NCBI RefSeq assembly: GCF_947507565.1
Contig: NC_089188.1
Coordinates: forward strand, 930,001 to 994,000
Direction of reading: 5' to 3'
Length of the DNA: 64,000 nt
Source: Oscarella lobularis
Taxonomy: Eukaryota; Porifera; Homoscleromorpha; Homosclerophorida; Oscarellidae
The translations under genes were made by a program, and so were the position numbers. The stretch's first letter is position 1, and each line of letters starts with the position of its first letter. Below, in pieces: positions 38,101 to 48,200 of the stretch. The notes below the pieces were generated by a model, which was given only the letters and a program-made list of their open reading frames with translations, was not told the DNA's origin and searched no databases.

Positions 38101-39668
38101 GAAAAGTAAATGAAATAATAGAATACCTCATTTCTTGCATTAACGTGGCAACCCTTTGACAGAATCAATCTCACCAAACTTTCATCTCCTCTTTCACAAG
38201 CTGCCATTAGAATGGTTTTTCCCCGCTAATAAGAAATTGTAATGATATCATGACTATTACCATACAACGAACGTCTATTTACCTTGTCTTTCTCATTTGC
38301 ATTAGCTCCGCATTCACTGATTAGATATGCTGCAATTATTCCGTGACCATTAGTGGCTGCATAGAACAAGGCTGTTTTCTCAAACTGTAGAGAAACACGA
38401 TTAACACTGCTGAAAAGTAAATGAAATAATAGAATACCTCATCTCTTGCATTAACGTGGCAACCCTTTGACACAATCAATCTCACCAAACTTTCATCTCC
38501 TCCTTCACACGCTGCCATTAGAACGGTTTTTCCCCGCTAATAAGAAATTGTAATGATATCATGACTATTACCATACAACCAAAGTCAATTTACCTTGTAT
38601 CTCTCATTCACATTAGCTCCGCATTCACTGATTAGATATGCTACAATTATTCCTTGACCCTTAGTGGCTGCATAGAACAAGGCTGTTTTCTCAAACTGTA
38701 GAGAAACACGATTAACACTGCTGAAAAGTAAATGAAATAATAGAATACCCCATCTCTTGCATTAACGTGGCAACCCTTTGACACAATCAATCTCACCAAA
38801 CTTTCATCTCCTCTTTCACACGCTGCCATTAGAATGGTTTTTCCCCGCTAATAAGAAATTGTAATGATATCATGACTATTACCATACAACGAACGTCTAT
38901 TTACCTTGTCTTTCTCATTCGCATTAGCTCCGCATTCACTGATTAGATATGCTACAATTATTCCGTGACCCTTAGTGGCTGCATAGAACAAGGCTGTTTT
39001 CCCAAACTGTAGAGAAACACGATTAACACTGCTGAAAAGTAAATGAAATAATAGAATACCTCATCTCTTGCATTAACGTGGCAACCCTTTGACACAATCA
39101 ATCTCACCAAACTTTCATCTCCTCCTTCACACGCTGCCATTAGAACGGTTTTTCCCCGCTAATAAGAAATTGTAATGACTATTATCATACAACAAACGCC
39201 TATTTACGTAGTATTCATCATTCACATTAGCCCCGCATTCACTGATTAAATACCCTGCAATTATTCCGTGACCGTTAGTGGCCGCAGAGTACAAAGCTGT
39301 TCTCCCATCCTGTAGAGAAACACAATTAACACTGCTGAAAAGTAAATCAAACAAAACGTGAGCAATAATAAAATACCTGATCTCTTGCAGAAATTGCAGT
39401 CCTGCTGCAATCCTTTGACACAACCCATTTCACCAGGTCTTCATCTCCTTTCCTACATGCTGTCATGAGAATTGCTGCTAGTAAGTTCTAAACAGTACAC
39501 TATTTCCTTTCTTTTAGCACAATCAGTCTTTCCCCTAACTTCATTCCAATGCTGAGATGTCCCCCGCTGTATAATGCTCCAAAGTCTCGTGATGTCATCG
39601 TCAGCGGCAGCGCTTTCCATTTGCAAAAGCAACTCTTTGTCGTCCATCTTAGACACCAGCAGCGCCAC
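32193..39668 (-). CDS. Ankyrin-Roc-COR (Roco family) protein
   Basis: Transcribed right to left. The start at 39668 (MALLVSKMDDKELLLQMESA) leads into ankyrin repeats at about 39430-39480, 39210-39311, the 26 repeats of the 311-bp array, and three or four diverged repeats at about 34680-35110. The Roc GTPase domain (33934-34500) has P-loop GNGGAGKTT, switch motif DFAGQP and a VVVGSRGDQD G4-like motif. COR follows on exons at about 33740-33890, 33595-33665, 33400-33520 and 32193-33365. No kinase, LRR or clear death domain is seen, so it differs from LRRK and full DAPK. Signalling through the Roc-COR GTPase is known for the family; the ligand is unknown. The exact C-terminus near 32193 is uncertain. 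Confidence 0.85.
34838..34865. repeat. CTTG tetranucleotide microsatellite
   Basis: About five copies of gcttgctt-type units lie in the intron just after an ankyrin exon of the Roco gene (exon about 34866-34970). Confidence 0.7.
35116..39158 (-). repeat. 13 x 311-bp tandem units, each encoding two ankyrin repeats
   Basis: Thirteen head-to-tail units repeat at exactly 311 bp. In the first unit exon A is 39060-39158 (99 nt, GKTVLMAACEGGDESLV then GCHVNARDE). Intron 39007-39059 is 53 nt. Exon B is 38905-39006 (102 nt, GKTALFYAATKGHGIIVAYL then CGANANEKDK). Intron 38848-38904 is 57 nt. Both exons are phase 0 and each is one ankyrin repeat, so units can be gained or lost without breaking the frame. 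Introns are as similar as exons, indicating very recent amplification or concerted evolution. Confidence 0.95.
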
Positions 39669-40252
39669 GCCCTATTCTGCCTCCGCGCGTGCGCCCGATT
39701 TATTTTTGGCGTATGCGTATTCAAAGTACGAGTTCATAAACCCAACGATTCTATAATTTGCGTATATTTTCGATTCAAGAAATACTTCGATATTCCAGCC
39801 GAAAACAAAACAAAGAAAAGATTTACCATTTGTTTCGTTCTCTTGCAGCTGTCTTAGTTACTGGTAATGATCATTGGCAGATATGAGGCTTGCAAGACGT
39901 GTTTGTCGGATTCTTAAAGTAAGAGTGGAATTGATTAATTAAATAATTAGTACAATAATAAACAAACGCTATTTATGATTACCCTTGTAGCGCCATACAT
40001 GCGAGAGCCTCTTGCAACAACCGTGAGTCCAATAAGATCTAAATTAGTGGAAAAACACGCTAAAGAGAGGAATTATCGGTTACAGTAGACTAATATCGCA
40101 TAGATACTGATACTTGAATTTGAGCAGTCTATAGCCGTCTTGCAGAAAGAAGAAACCGGAATATACATCTTGAATTCGCCAAACGGCATTTTGGCAGAAA
40201 GTCAGCTGACGTCGACGTAATTCGATTAAAGCAGTCGCGTGAAGTTCCCGTC
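39669..40252. promoter_or_regulatory. Shared intergenic region of divergent Roco and leprecan genes
   Basis: The 584 bp separate the Roco start (39668, minus) from the leprecan-like start (40253, plus). No supported gene lies inside, so the promoters of both must be here. The right half is AT-rich with tgattaattaaataatta near 39933. Confidence 0.5.
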
Positions 40253-41850
40253 ATGTCGCATTGTTTCGGCCTTCTGCTCCTTCTCTTGGCGACAACAGCG
40301 ACCGGCTTTCAGGGCTTCTCGCCGTTCGACCTGATGCGTCTCCAAGGCATCGACGTGCCCGAAGTGAGAACGGAAGACGACAGCGACGATCCGAGCGCGC
40401 GTCCCACGTACGACGAACTCTACGTCGACGCCGTCGACGCGTACGAAAAGCAGAGTTGGACCGAAGCGATACGACTCATGGAAAAAGCGATCGCCGACTA
40501 CGAAGCCGAACGCGACGCCGTGCGCACGTGCAAAACCACGTGCGACAACAATGACGGGACTTACAACGTCACCGCCTTGGAAGTCGAATACGCGTGCTTT
40601 CACGCGATTCTCGCGCGCTTCCAATGCGTTCGACAATGCGTGCGCGACGCGTTCGCGACGTTGGGTATTCGTTCGTCGGCTGCCGTGTCTGCCGACGTTC
40701 TAAAGGCATTCGATCGTCGCCTTCCGTACATGTATCTCCAATTGGCGTACTTTAACGTCGGCGAAAAGGTGAAAGCGGCTCGTTCGGCGGCGACGTACCT
40801 CTACTATAACCCGGACGACGAAATTGCGCTCAGTAACGCGCGCTATTACGAAGGTCTTCCGGAAGTGACGGAAGACGTTTTCAAGCCCATTGACATGATG
40901 ACTCACATGGAATCGTTCGAGAGCGCCGTGGCGCTCTACAACGAGGGAGATAAATGGGACGACGTTATTGATTTATTTGAAAAATCCCTCGCGGAATATT
41001 TGACCGAATGGAAGAACTGTCGATTGCTGTGCGACGGTCGATCTATCGAGCCGACTAATGGGAATTTAGATAATCTGTTAGGCAATCACGTGGCGGCGTT
41101 GCTGAAGTGTCGCGGTGATTGCGCTCTGAAGTTGGGCACCAATCGAAAGGGGAAAGTATATGAGGATTTCTTTGAGAAAATCTTTCACTATTTGCAGTTT
41201 GCATACTACAAGGGTGACGACGTTCATAGATAATCGATGTGTTGACTTACATCAAATACTTATTTCGTTTCAGCTGGGAATTTGAAATCGGCTGTGGAGT
41301 GCGCTATGACTTATCTTCTTTATCATCCGGAGGATGAGGTGATGGTGAAGAACGTTGGAATCTATAAAGAAGCCGAGGGAGTGAAAGAAGAGTATTTTAC
41401 ACCCAGACAGGTAATGTAAATTTATGTATTGATTTATGTATCTTTGAGGCTACTCTTTCTAATAGGATATCGTTAGCAAATTCAACGTCGAAGAAGCGGA
41501 GAAGAAACTATTGACGTTGACTGCAGGAAGCGATGAAGAGGCAGACTTTAGAAAAAACGTGTGAAATAGGGTACAGCTAATCATCTTTATTGATTTTATT
41601 ATTCTGTTCTCAGATGGAGGAAGATGAGGCAAAACGAAACGGAACTTTGGAGACCGTGGACCTAAAGTCTCCGCAGGAGCCTGAAATCGAGACCCCGCCC
41701 ACCACCGATACAAAAACGGCCACAACGACGGAGGAAAAGGAGGTGCAAAATCAAACGACAACCACGTCGACGAGCGAAAAGAAGTCAAAAAAATCGTCGA
41801 AGAAATCGTCGAAGAAAAAAGGGAAAGGGAAGAAAAAGGTGGAACTCTGA
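40253..41850 (+). CDS. CRTAP: Leprecan/CRTAP-like ER protein without dioxygenase
   Basis: Four phase-consistent exons (40253-41213, 41274-41410, 41466-41558, 41614-41850) give about 475 aa. A signal peptide (MSHCFGLLLLLLATTATG) is followed by the leprecan N-terminal TPR-like region with the family's CxxxC motifs: CKTTC, CVRQC, CRLLC and CRGDC. Recurrent LQLAYF/LQFAYY plus YLYYNPDDE/YLLYHPEDE helices also fit. There is no 2-oxoglutarate dioxygenase domain, so it matches CRTAP or P3H4 rather than a prolyl 3-hydroxylase. The C-terminus is a Lys/Ser-rich tail ending in KVEL, a plausible ER-retention variant of KDEL. A role in collagen modification in the ER is known for the family. The third donor (AAC|GTGTGA) is weak but preserves frame. 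Confidence 0.85.
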
Positions 41851-42178
41851 GAGCGATGTGTCAGTGAAGAACAAAAAAATTGAACTCATAGCTGGCCTAC
41901 TCTGTAAGACCCGCGAATAAAAGGAAGGAAACTAGCGAGCAGAGAGCGTTCAACATCACCGGTCTTATAGGATTAGATCTTGTAGTCCATACGCGTCACA
42001 AAATACCAAAGAGTCAAGAAGGGAGAGGAAAAGCAACAAGGGCTAGTTTCATCGAAACGAAACAGACAAGAGGGGGGAAGGAGAAAGGCACCAGAAAGAA
42101 CGAAACGCACCAAAGAAAGAACTCAAAAAATCGGAGCACACAAACTCCGAATGCTGTCGTGGCACATCATCATAAAGC
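41851..42178. other. Convergent interval, purine-rich on the plus strand
   Basis: 328 bp between the leprecan-like stop and the FMR1/FXR stop. From about 42000 to 42135 the plus strand is strongly purine-rich, so the FMR1/FXR 3' untranslated region would be pyrimidine-rich. Confidence 0.5.
41916..41921 (+). terminator. Polyadenylation signal of the leprecan-like gene
   Basis: AATAAA lies 66 bp after the stop codon, in the interval between convergent genes. Confidence 0.55.
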
Positions 42179-44861
42179 TCAGCTCTCCTTCTGGTTGGCC
42201 GCGGCCTGAGCCTCATCGGCGGGCGTCCCTTCGTTCTTTACTTGATTCCTGCCCGATCTGCCGCCGCGAGGAGCCCGCTGCGGTAAGCCCACGTCCGTTT
42301 CATCGTGATTATCACCACCCCCTACATCTTCATGGAAATAAATAAACAATTAAATAATAGTATTATTAGCGTACCTCCTTCTCTCTCCTCATTCGGATAC
42401 CTGCGCTGATTCGCCTTACCGCGCGGACTGCGTCCGCCTCGTCGCCTCCGACCGCCGCCGCGCCCTCTTCGGCCTCCGCGACCGCCTCTTCCCCCGCCGA
42501 ATTTCGACGGCGACGATGATGGCTCGACGTTTCCCTCTTCTGTTTCCTCGGCGTCCTCCTCTTCCTCGTCGTCTTCTTGTCGTCGTCGTCGATCGTGACC
42601 GGCGTCGTCTTCCTCTCCGTCCGCGTTCTCGTTCGCGTCGTCGTTGCTGTGAACTTCCTCCTCGACAATCACGTCTTTGTCTTCATCTACGTATTATAAT
42701 CGTTATTGATTTATTGATTTTTCTCGGTCCACCTGTTCCACCTGGGCCCCTTTCGGGTGGATAATTCTCCTCTGGATTTTCGCGCAGCGAGCCTCTTCCC
42801 CGACCGCGGCCCGGGCGCGAGCCGCCTCTCCACGGGGGACGACTAGTGCGCATTGGAGCCGCTCCCATTGAGCGGAGCTGCTGGTCCAGGGCAAGCTGTT
42901 CATCTCTCATATTGTCAATTTCCTAAGGTAAAACGATCAATATTGTTTATTGATAGACTCAGACGTCATTTCACCTTAGTCGATTCTATGTGATAGTTGA
43001 TCATTGTGATGGCATTATCTATGCACTTTCTAGTTCCGACAAAATGAAAGGGAACCTAATCTCCCGCAGGAATAGAGTCCAATAGTATAGAGACATGTGC
43101 TCCTCACGCGTCCATCTTCATTCTCTTGACTGGCTATATTGAGTTTAACTACGTTGGCCTTGTCGACAATCTCCTGAATGACGCGACCATTTTTCCCAAT
43201 CACGTGGCCTAAATTAATTAAAGTTACACCCATTTTTTAAAAATGCACAAATCCCACCGGCCAATTCTCTAGGAACGTTCATCATTCTTTCGCAATACTC
43301 TAATTTATCTCGCGCTTCGAGCGCAGCTTTTTGATTCTACAGCAAAAAAAAAAGATACGACGCTAGACGACAAACAGGAGAATTTGGCGACGCATTCTCT
43401 CGCCTCTGCTATGACAACAAACGTGCACGTCTCCTCTATTAAATCGATCGCCGCCACGCCGGGAATCTCGCGCGCCGCGTTGATGTTCGCCCCACGCGAG
43501 CCTATCGACAAGCCAATCAGTTCCGGATCGACGGAAAATCGTTCCGTATACGACGACTCGCCGACGCGAGTCAACTGCGTCGTCTAAGAAAGAAAAAGAA
43601 GAAGAGAGACATAAGTCATAAATACTTTATATATAGAGAGAGAGAGGTGGAGAAGGGGCCCCCAACTCAAGTCCTCTCATGTACTACATGATAAACAGGA
43701 AAACGAAAGTGAAAGTTGCCCGTTGAATTTGCCGTCAGCCGGAGTGAGAAAAGAGCGAGAGAGCGAAGAAAAACGTTACCTGTAGCCTTTCCCTTGCCTC
43801 GGCCATTCTCTGTTTCAAAGCCTTTTTGGCTCGAAGCGCGCTTATGTGAGAGTCGCCGAGCAAGCCGGCGCGCTCGACGGCATTCGCGTCCGTCGACTGC
43901 GCAAAATTAAACAATCGTAGAATCGAAAAAACGACCGTGAGACTGTTACCAAGACAACGAGCGCTTTGTCCTCCCTATCGAAGTGAAGAGTGACTTTGCC
44001 CAAAGCTCTGGTTAAATCGCGATGAAGACTTTCGTCGCTGGCACTAAAATAACGCCAATGATTTATGACGTCAAAAAAGCGAGTCAACCGATGAACTGAC
44101 ATGTCGAGAAGATCATTGGGAACGGCAATGGAAGACGAATAAATTTCCCGACTCGAAATCGGAGGACTGAAAAAAGAAAACGACATCAGAGATAAAATTC
44201 AATTAATTAAAAAAACACTTCCTACTTCTTATTTGCCTGTCGAAGTCGTTCCTTCTCGACGATCTCGGTGTACTTCGACTCCCAGCCAGAATATTGAATC
44301 ACGAAAAACTAAAGGGGAGAAGAAATCGTTAGCGCGCGCGCGAGATCTCGCAAAAACCCCAAAGAAAAAAAAAAGATGGCGCGCAATCCCACCTCCCCTT
44401 TTTCGATCGTAATCTTTGCGAGCCACCAGCCGCACGGCTCGTCTTCGCTCGCGCGCGAAAGAACCTACGAAGGAAGGAAAAAAGACGTTCGCGCACGCGC
44501 GCACGCGCGATTTTTTCGATCGACCAGGAAAAATTCACTTCGATTTCGTCGCCCACGTGGAAATCGCCTTCGCCCGGGCGCGCTTCGCTTTCGAGACGAA
44601 CGTCTTCGTAGTTGACGCGCTTCGGCGGTTGCCAGCTGCAAAACGAAGCCGTTTTGGCGTCGATCGAATGCGAGAGGGAGTTGCCTGACTTGTTTTCGAA
44701 AGCCACTGTCACGTCGGCGTCGTGCATGGCGCGGACGAATGCCTGAAATGATAAAGGGAACCGTTGCGGCGACGTTCGAGTCGATTCGGCGAGCGGCGTA
44801 CCCGATAATAGGCTCCGTTGCTGCCTCGCACTTCGACACACAGTGCAGACGGTGCAGACAT
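42179..44861 (-). CDS. FMR1: Fragile X family RNA-binding protein (FMR1/FXR)
   Basis: The start at 44861 gives MSAPSALCVEVRGSNGAYYR, matching the family N-terminus. Phase-consistent exons 44802-44861, 44539-44742, 44393-44464 and 44226-44308 encode the two Agenet/Tudor domains (VTVAFEN; EPCGWWLAKITIEKGE). The rest includes VPNDLLDM before a short linker domain (44166 down to about 43920). KH1 follows, with GLSIGSRGANINAAR and a GVAAIDL strand (about 43380-43580), and KH2 with VIGKNGRVIQEIVDKANVV (about 43110-43210). Further on are VPFHFVGTRKCIDNA, and an Arg/Gly-rich C-terminus (GRGRG, GGRGGRGGRRGRGGG) with an acidic insert. The last exon ends at the TGA at 42179. A single fragile X family gene of this type is ancestral to vertebrate FMR1, FXR1 and FXR2. 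It binds RNA and regulates translation. Confidence 0.92.
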
Positions 44862-44921
44862 GTCTTCTTTTTCGCACCCCCGGATGAAGAATTGCGGTTG
44901 CCCGTATACGATTTCACGTTC
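44862..44921. promoter_or_regulatory. 60-bp bidirectional promoter of FMR1/FXR and COPS9
   Basis: The two start codons (44861 minus, 44922 plus) are only 60 bp apart and divergent. Transcription start sites must therefore lie within this interval or inside the opposite gene. FMR1 transcription may begin inside COPS9 sequence and vice versa. Confidence 0.6.
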
Positions 44922-45202
44922 ATGGCCGATTTGCCGTCGAAACGAAAGCCCGTCGCCGACGAGATGTTTCCCGACGGTCCGGGAAGCTGGATGGACATAG
45001 ACGAAGTAAGTCGCGAGACGTCCTGGAGCGTTTCGAGCGGGTTTTTACAGCAGGGAAGCGAAACGACGCTCGACGTGACGTCGAACGAACGAGCAGTTCA
45101 CGTTGATTTCTTTAATAGTAAGTATCGTGTTGGGCTAGTGCTCGTTCGAACGCAATTTGCGCAGAATTCGACGATTTATTCGACGACGACGATCTGACTT
45201 GA
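44922..45202 (+). CDS. COPS9: COP9 signalosome subunit 9 (CSNAP/COPS9)
   Basis: Three tiny exons (44922-45005, 45051-45117, 45165-45202) with 45-47-nt introns give a 62-aa acidic protein. It contains the family hallmarks VADEMFPDGPGSWMDIDE near the start and AVHVDFFN followed by FDDLFDDDDL at the end. Human COPS9 is 57 aa with the same layout. It is the smallest COP9 signalosome subunit, and the aromatic-acidic C-terminus tethers it to the complex. The gene is easy to miss because no exon exceeds 84 nt. It is head-to-head with FMR1/FXR and tail-to-tail with importin-5. Confidence 0.9.
45175..45180 (-). terminator. Candidate importin-5 polyadenylation signal inside COPS9
   Basis: The reverse complement reads AATAAA about 111 bp after the importin-5 stop, within COPS9 exon 3. 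If used, the two convergent transcripts overlap. Confidence 0.4.
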
Positions 45203-45278
45203 TATCACACGAAACCAGCGGAAATAATTGAATAGTGAACATTTTGTCTGTGCGCTTTTGTTGCGTTGTAGCCGTGCT

Positions 45279-45284
45279 AATAAA
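45279..45284 (+). terminator. Polyadenylation signal of COPS9
   Basis: AATAAA lies 76 bp after the COPS9 stop and 6 bp before the importin-5 stop codon on the opposite strand. Cleavage downstream would place the COPS9 3' end inside importin-5 coding sequence. Confidence 0.55.
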
Positions 45285-45290
45285 GAAAAT

Positions 45291-48200
45291 TCATCCTTGC
45301 GCTGTCGTTGCCATGACAATAGCGTCGTGTTGGTCTTTCGTCAGATTTTGCAAACAAGCAGACCAGACCTCATTAGATCCCTAATAAAAAGAAATAAAAT
45401 CCGCCCCTGATTATGTTTCCTATTTATTGCATTAGTAAGTACCTGAACTTGGGTTATGATGGCTTTTATTGTTTCTCTTATACCCTTCTTCTCTGTATCG
45501 AGAACTCCGCTGTGAAGGGCCTCGCCAAATATCGAGATAATACGCGGTAGATTCGAATTTCCCTCTCCCAAAATAATAGGATTATTACTAGTAAGGAACA
45601 CTCCAGTTTCAGCCTCACATACCTATATAATAGACATGGCCTCTTACCTTGTTATCAACTGGCAAAAGTAGCTATAGACGTGTTCCGCTTCCTCGGCGTC
45701 TTCTGTGACGGGTAACCACTGAAGGAGTCGAGGCAGGATCTCGGCAAGCGGCATGATTTCTGATCGATATTGACACATCTTCACAATCGCAGATAGGGCA
45801 TTGTCCATCGCATTCGTCGACGAAACCGTCGTTCGAGCGCCAGGATCGTCACAAACCTGAGACGTGCAGCATTAGGTATCAATATCACTAAGACCGTATT
45901 CTGCGAATAGAAGCCGCCTAAGAAAACGAGTGCTGTGGCTTCTATTCAACGAATACGGTACATAAGAGACAGATAGTACCTGACACAGCAGGGGAAGAGC
46001 ATCTAAAAAACGCACATACAATATCAAATATCTAGTATTTGTCTAAAATTACCAATGCAAGCCTGTTGAAAGGTTTTCCCGGAATGCTGGGCCATAAGAC
46101 CGCAACCGTACGCCGCTGCTTGACGCACCTCTGCGTTTTCGTCTGTAATGAAACTCAGTAGAGGACGAAGAAAGTACTCTTGATAATCAGCCGCATTCTA
46201 ATAATAGAAAATAAAGATAAATAGAAAGCGGAACGTTGTAGTTGTACGCACGGGGCCAGTAAATTCCAACACGTCGTCAAAAACGCAAAGAGACCATTGG
46301 TGTTCCGACGGCGTACGATCAGGACCCTGATAAAAACGATCACCCAAGTAAATGTAATAGTGAATAAGGCCTCTTACCAGCATAACGCTGAAGAAGGAGC
46401 AAAGCGAATTGAAATAAGGCAATACAGCTTCGCGATGGATTCTGAAGAGAGAATGAATAACTTCTGAAACCTTAGAGTCGAAAAAGAGAAATTTTATACA
46501 GTATGTTATTTATTAATTAACGAATTTTCACATTACCTGATTCAATACCAATTCATTTGTTTCTCCCTCGCATATGAGATCTTCTTCGACTCCTTCGTCG
46601 TAGTCTTCGTCTTTTCGTTTTTCTGTTTTCCGTGAAGATCAATTATTAGCAAATTCCTACTAACTTTTCACCGTTGGCCACCTTTTATGTCATTTTCCGA
46701 TTTGAAGTGTTCTTGTAGGCGATCGTACAATATCCTGATTATAGAATTCATTACTTCGCCGTCTACTCCAGCTCCAACGATATCTATACACTGGGGACGC
46801 GAAATCAATACTTATAGTATAATTAAATCTATACAATCGAAATCAACTCACGGCACAGAACGATTGAAAGAACGAAACAAGGACATCCTTGTCCGGTTCA
46901 GTTTGCATGCATTCGATCAATTTCGGCCAAAAGGTGGCCCACAATTGTTGCAGCACCGCAGGACCTTAGGAAAGAAAATAAATAAATAATTCCTTTTTCA
47001 ATGCCTCTGTCTTAGCACACCTTTCGATTTTACGCACGTCAGAAGAAAGGGCAGAGAGTCGGCAGCAGCCGTTCGAACGCGTATTTCAGCCCATTAAAGA
47101 ACCAATCAGAGACAGATAAGGCTATTAATTAACTTATATACAATAGAAAAAGATATCTTCGTGCAAAATGAACTTGAGATGATCAACCATCAAGGGAGCA
47201 ACCTGGAGCAAGAGAGACAATCGAACCAAACACACAGGAAAGGCTGCCTAACTTTTTACCTCGTCCAAATACGTAGCAAATTCTTCTCCAACGTCACGTG
47301 CATAACAAACGAGCAGCTGAAACGCCGTCGCCTTGTCTTCCAACGAGGCGGTCTTGATTCCGAATTTTGTCTAGGTAAAATAATCAACCGTCAGTCAAAA
47401 CTCATGGATGAGTGAGTCTGTCACGTGGTACCTGATCGGCAAGTGTGACGCATTCCCAGTCATTATCTATCTCCTGATCATCATCTAAAAAGAAATCTAG
47501 ATTAATATGACTTATTTGTTGTGTTGACGTTGATTTGATTGACCGTCAAACACCGTCACTTCGGGTTCTATTTTCGCCGCCGCGAGAATGGGAGGCATGA
47601 CGATGGGCAAATAGGGTAGGAAATCCTTTCCGAGAATTTTGCACATGCGAGCCCACGCCTGTATCAAGTAGGAGGACTAGAGAAAAAAAGTAAACAAGTC
47701 AAACGCTATTTAGGAAAGACAGCAGATTAGGATTATTTGTTACCAGAACGTCGTCTTGCTTTCCCTCCTCCGAACTCTGCGTTTTCATCAACAAGTCCAT
47801 CACTTCGCTAGCATCTCCCAAGAACTACAATAAAAAATAATTCAAAAATATCGATTCTACTAATAATCAATTATTATTACCTTCTCCTTTCCCACGCCCA
47901 GTCCGATCAACGATATGCACTCGATCGTTCTCCCCTTCAACATGCTATGCTCTTCGGCGCCCAGGTGTTTCAGCAAATCCTTTAGACCGGGTATGAAATA
48001 ATCGTAATAGGGAATGAACTCTTCCTCGGCTCCGTCCGCGACCGTGGCGAGAGTCGTCATGACCTGTTCCAAAGCGAATTTGGAACCTCGTTCGACAAAC
48101 TGCCAAAGATATATACACATATATATATATCTATTGATTATTTCTTTTTTACTTCTCGCAGTTTATTCGATAAGATAACCTGCAGTTTCGTCAGAAGGAC

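Noticed and set aside
35226-38829. Series of 60-aa frames with a hydrophobic FYYFIYFSAVLIVFLYSL segment, suggestive of membrane peptides
   Set aside because: The hydrophobic part is the translated 53-nt intron between ankyrin exons A and B, bounded by GT and CTCTACAG.
35116-39158. CRISPR-like regular repeat spacing
   Set aside because: The 311-bp period contains coding ankyrin exons with splice sites and no unique spacers; it is a tandem gene-internal repeat in an animal genome.
32193-39668. Death-associated protein kinase (DAPK)
   Set aside because: Ankyrin-Roc-COR order fits, but no kinase domain precedes the ankyrin repeats and no clear death domain follows COR.
40253-41850. Prolyl 3-hydroxylase
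   Set aside because: The leprecan TPR/CxxxC part is present, but the 2-oxoglutarate dioxygenase domain is absent.
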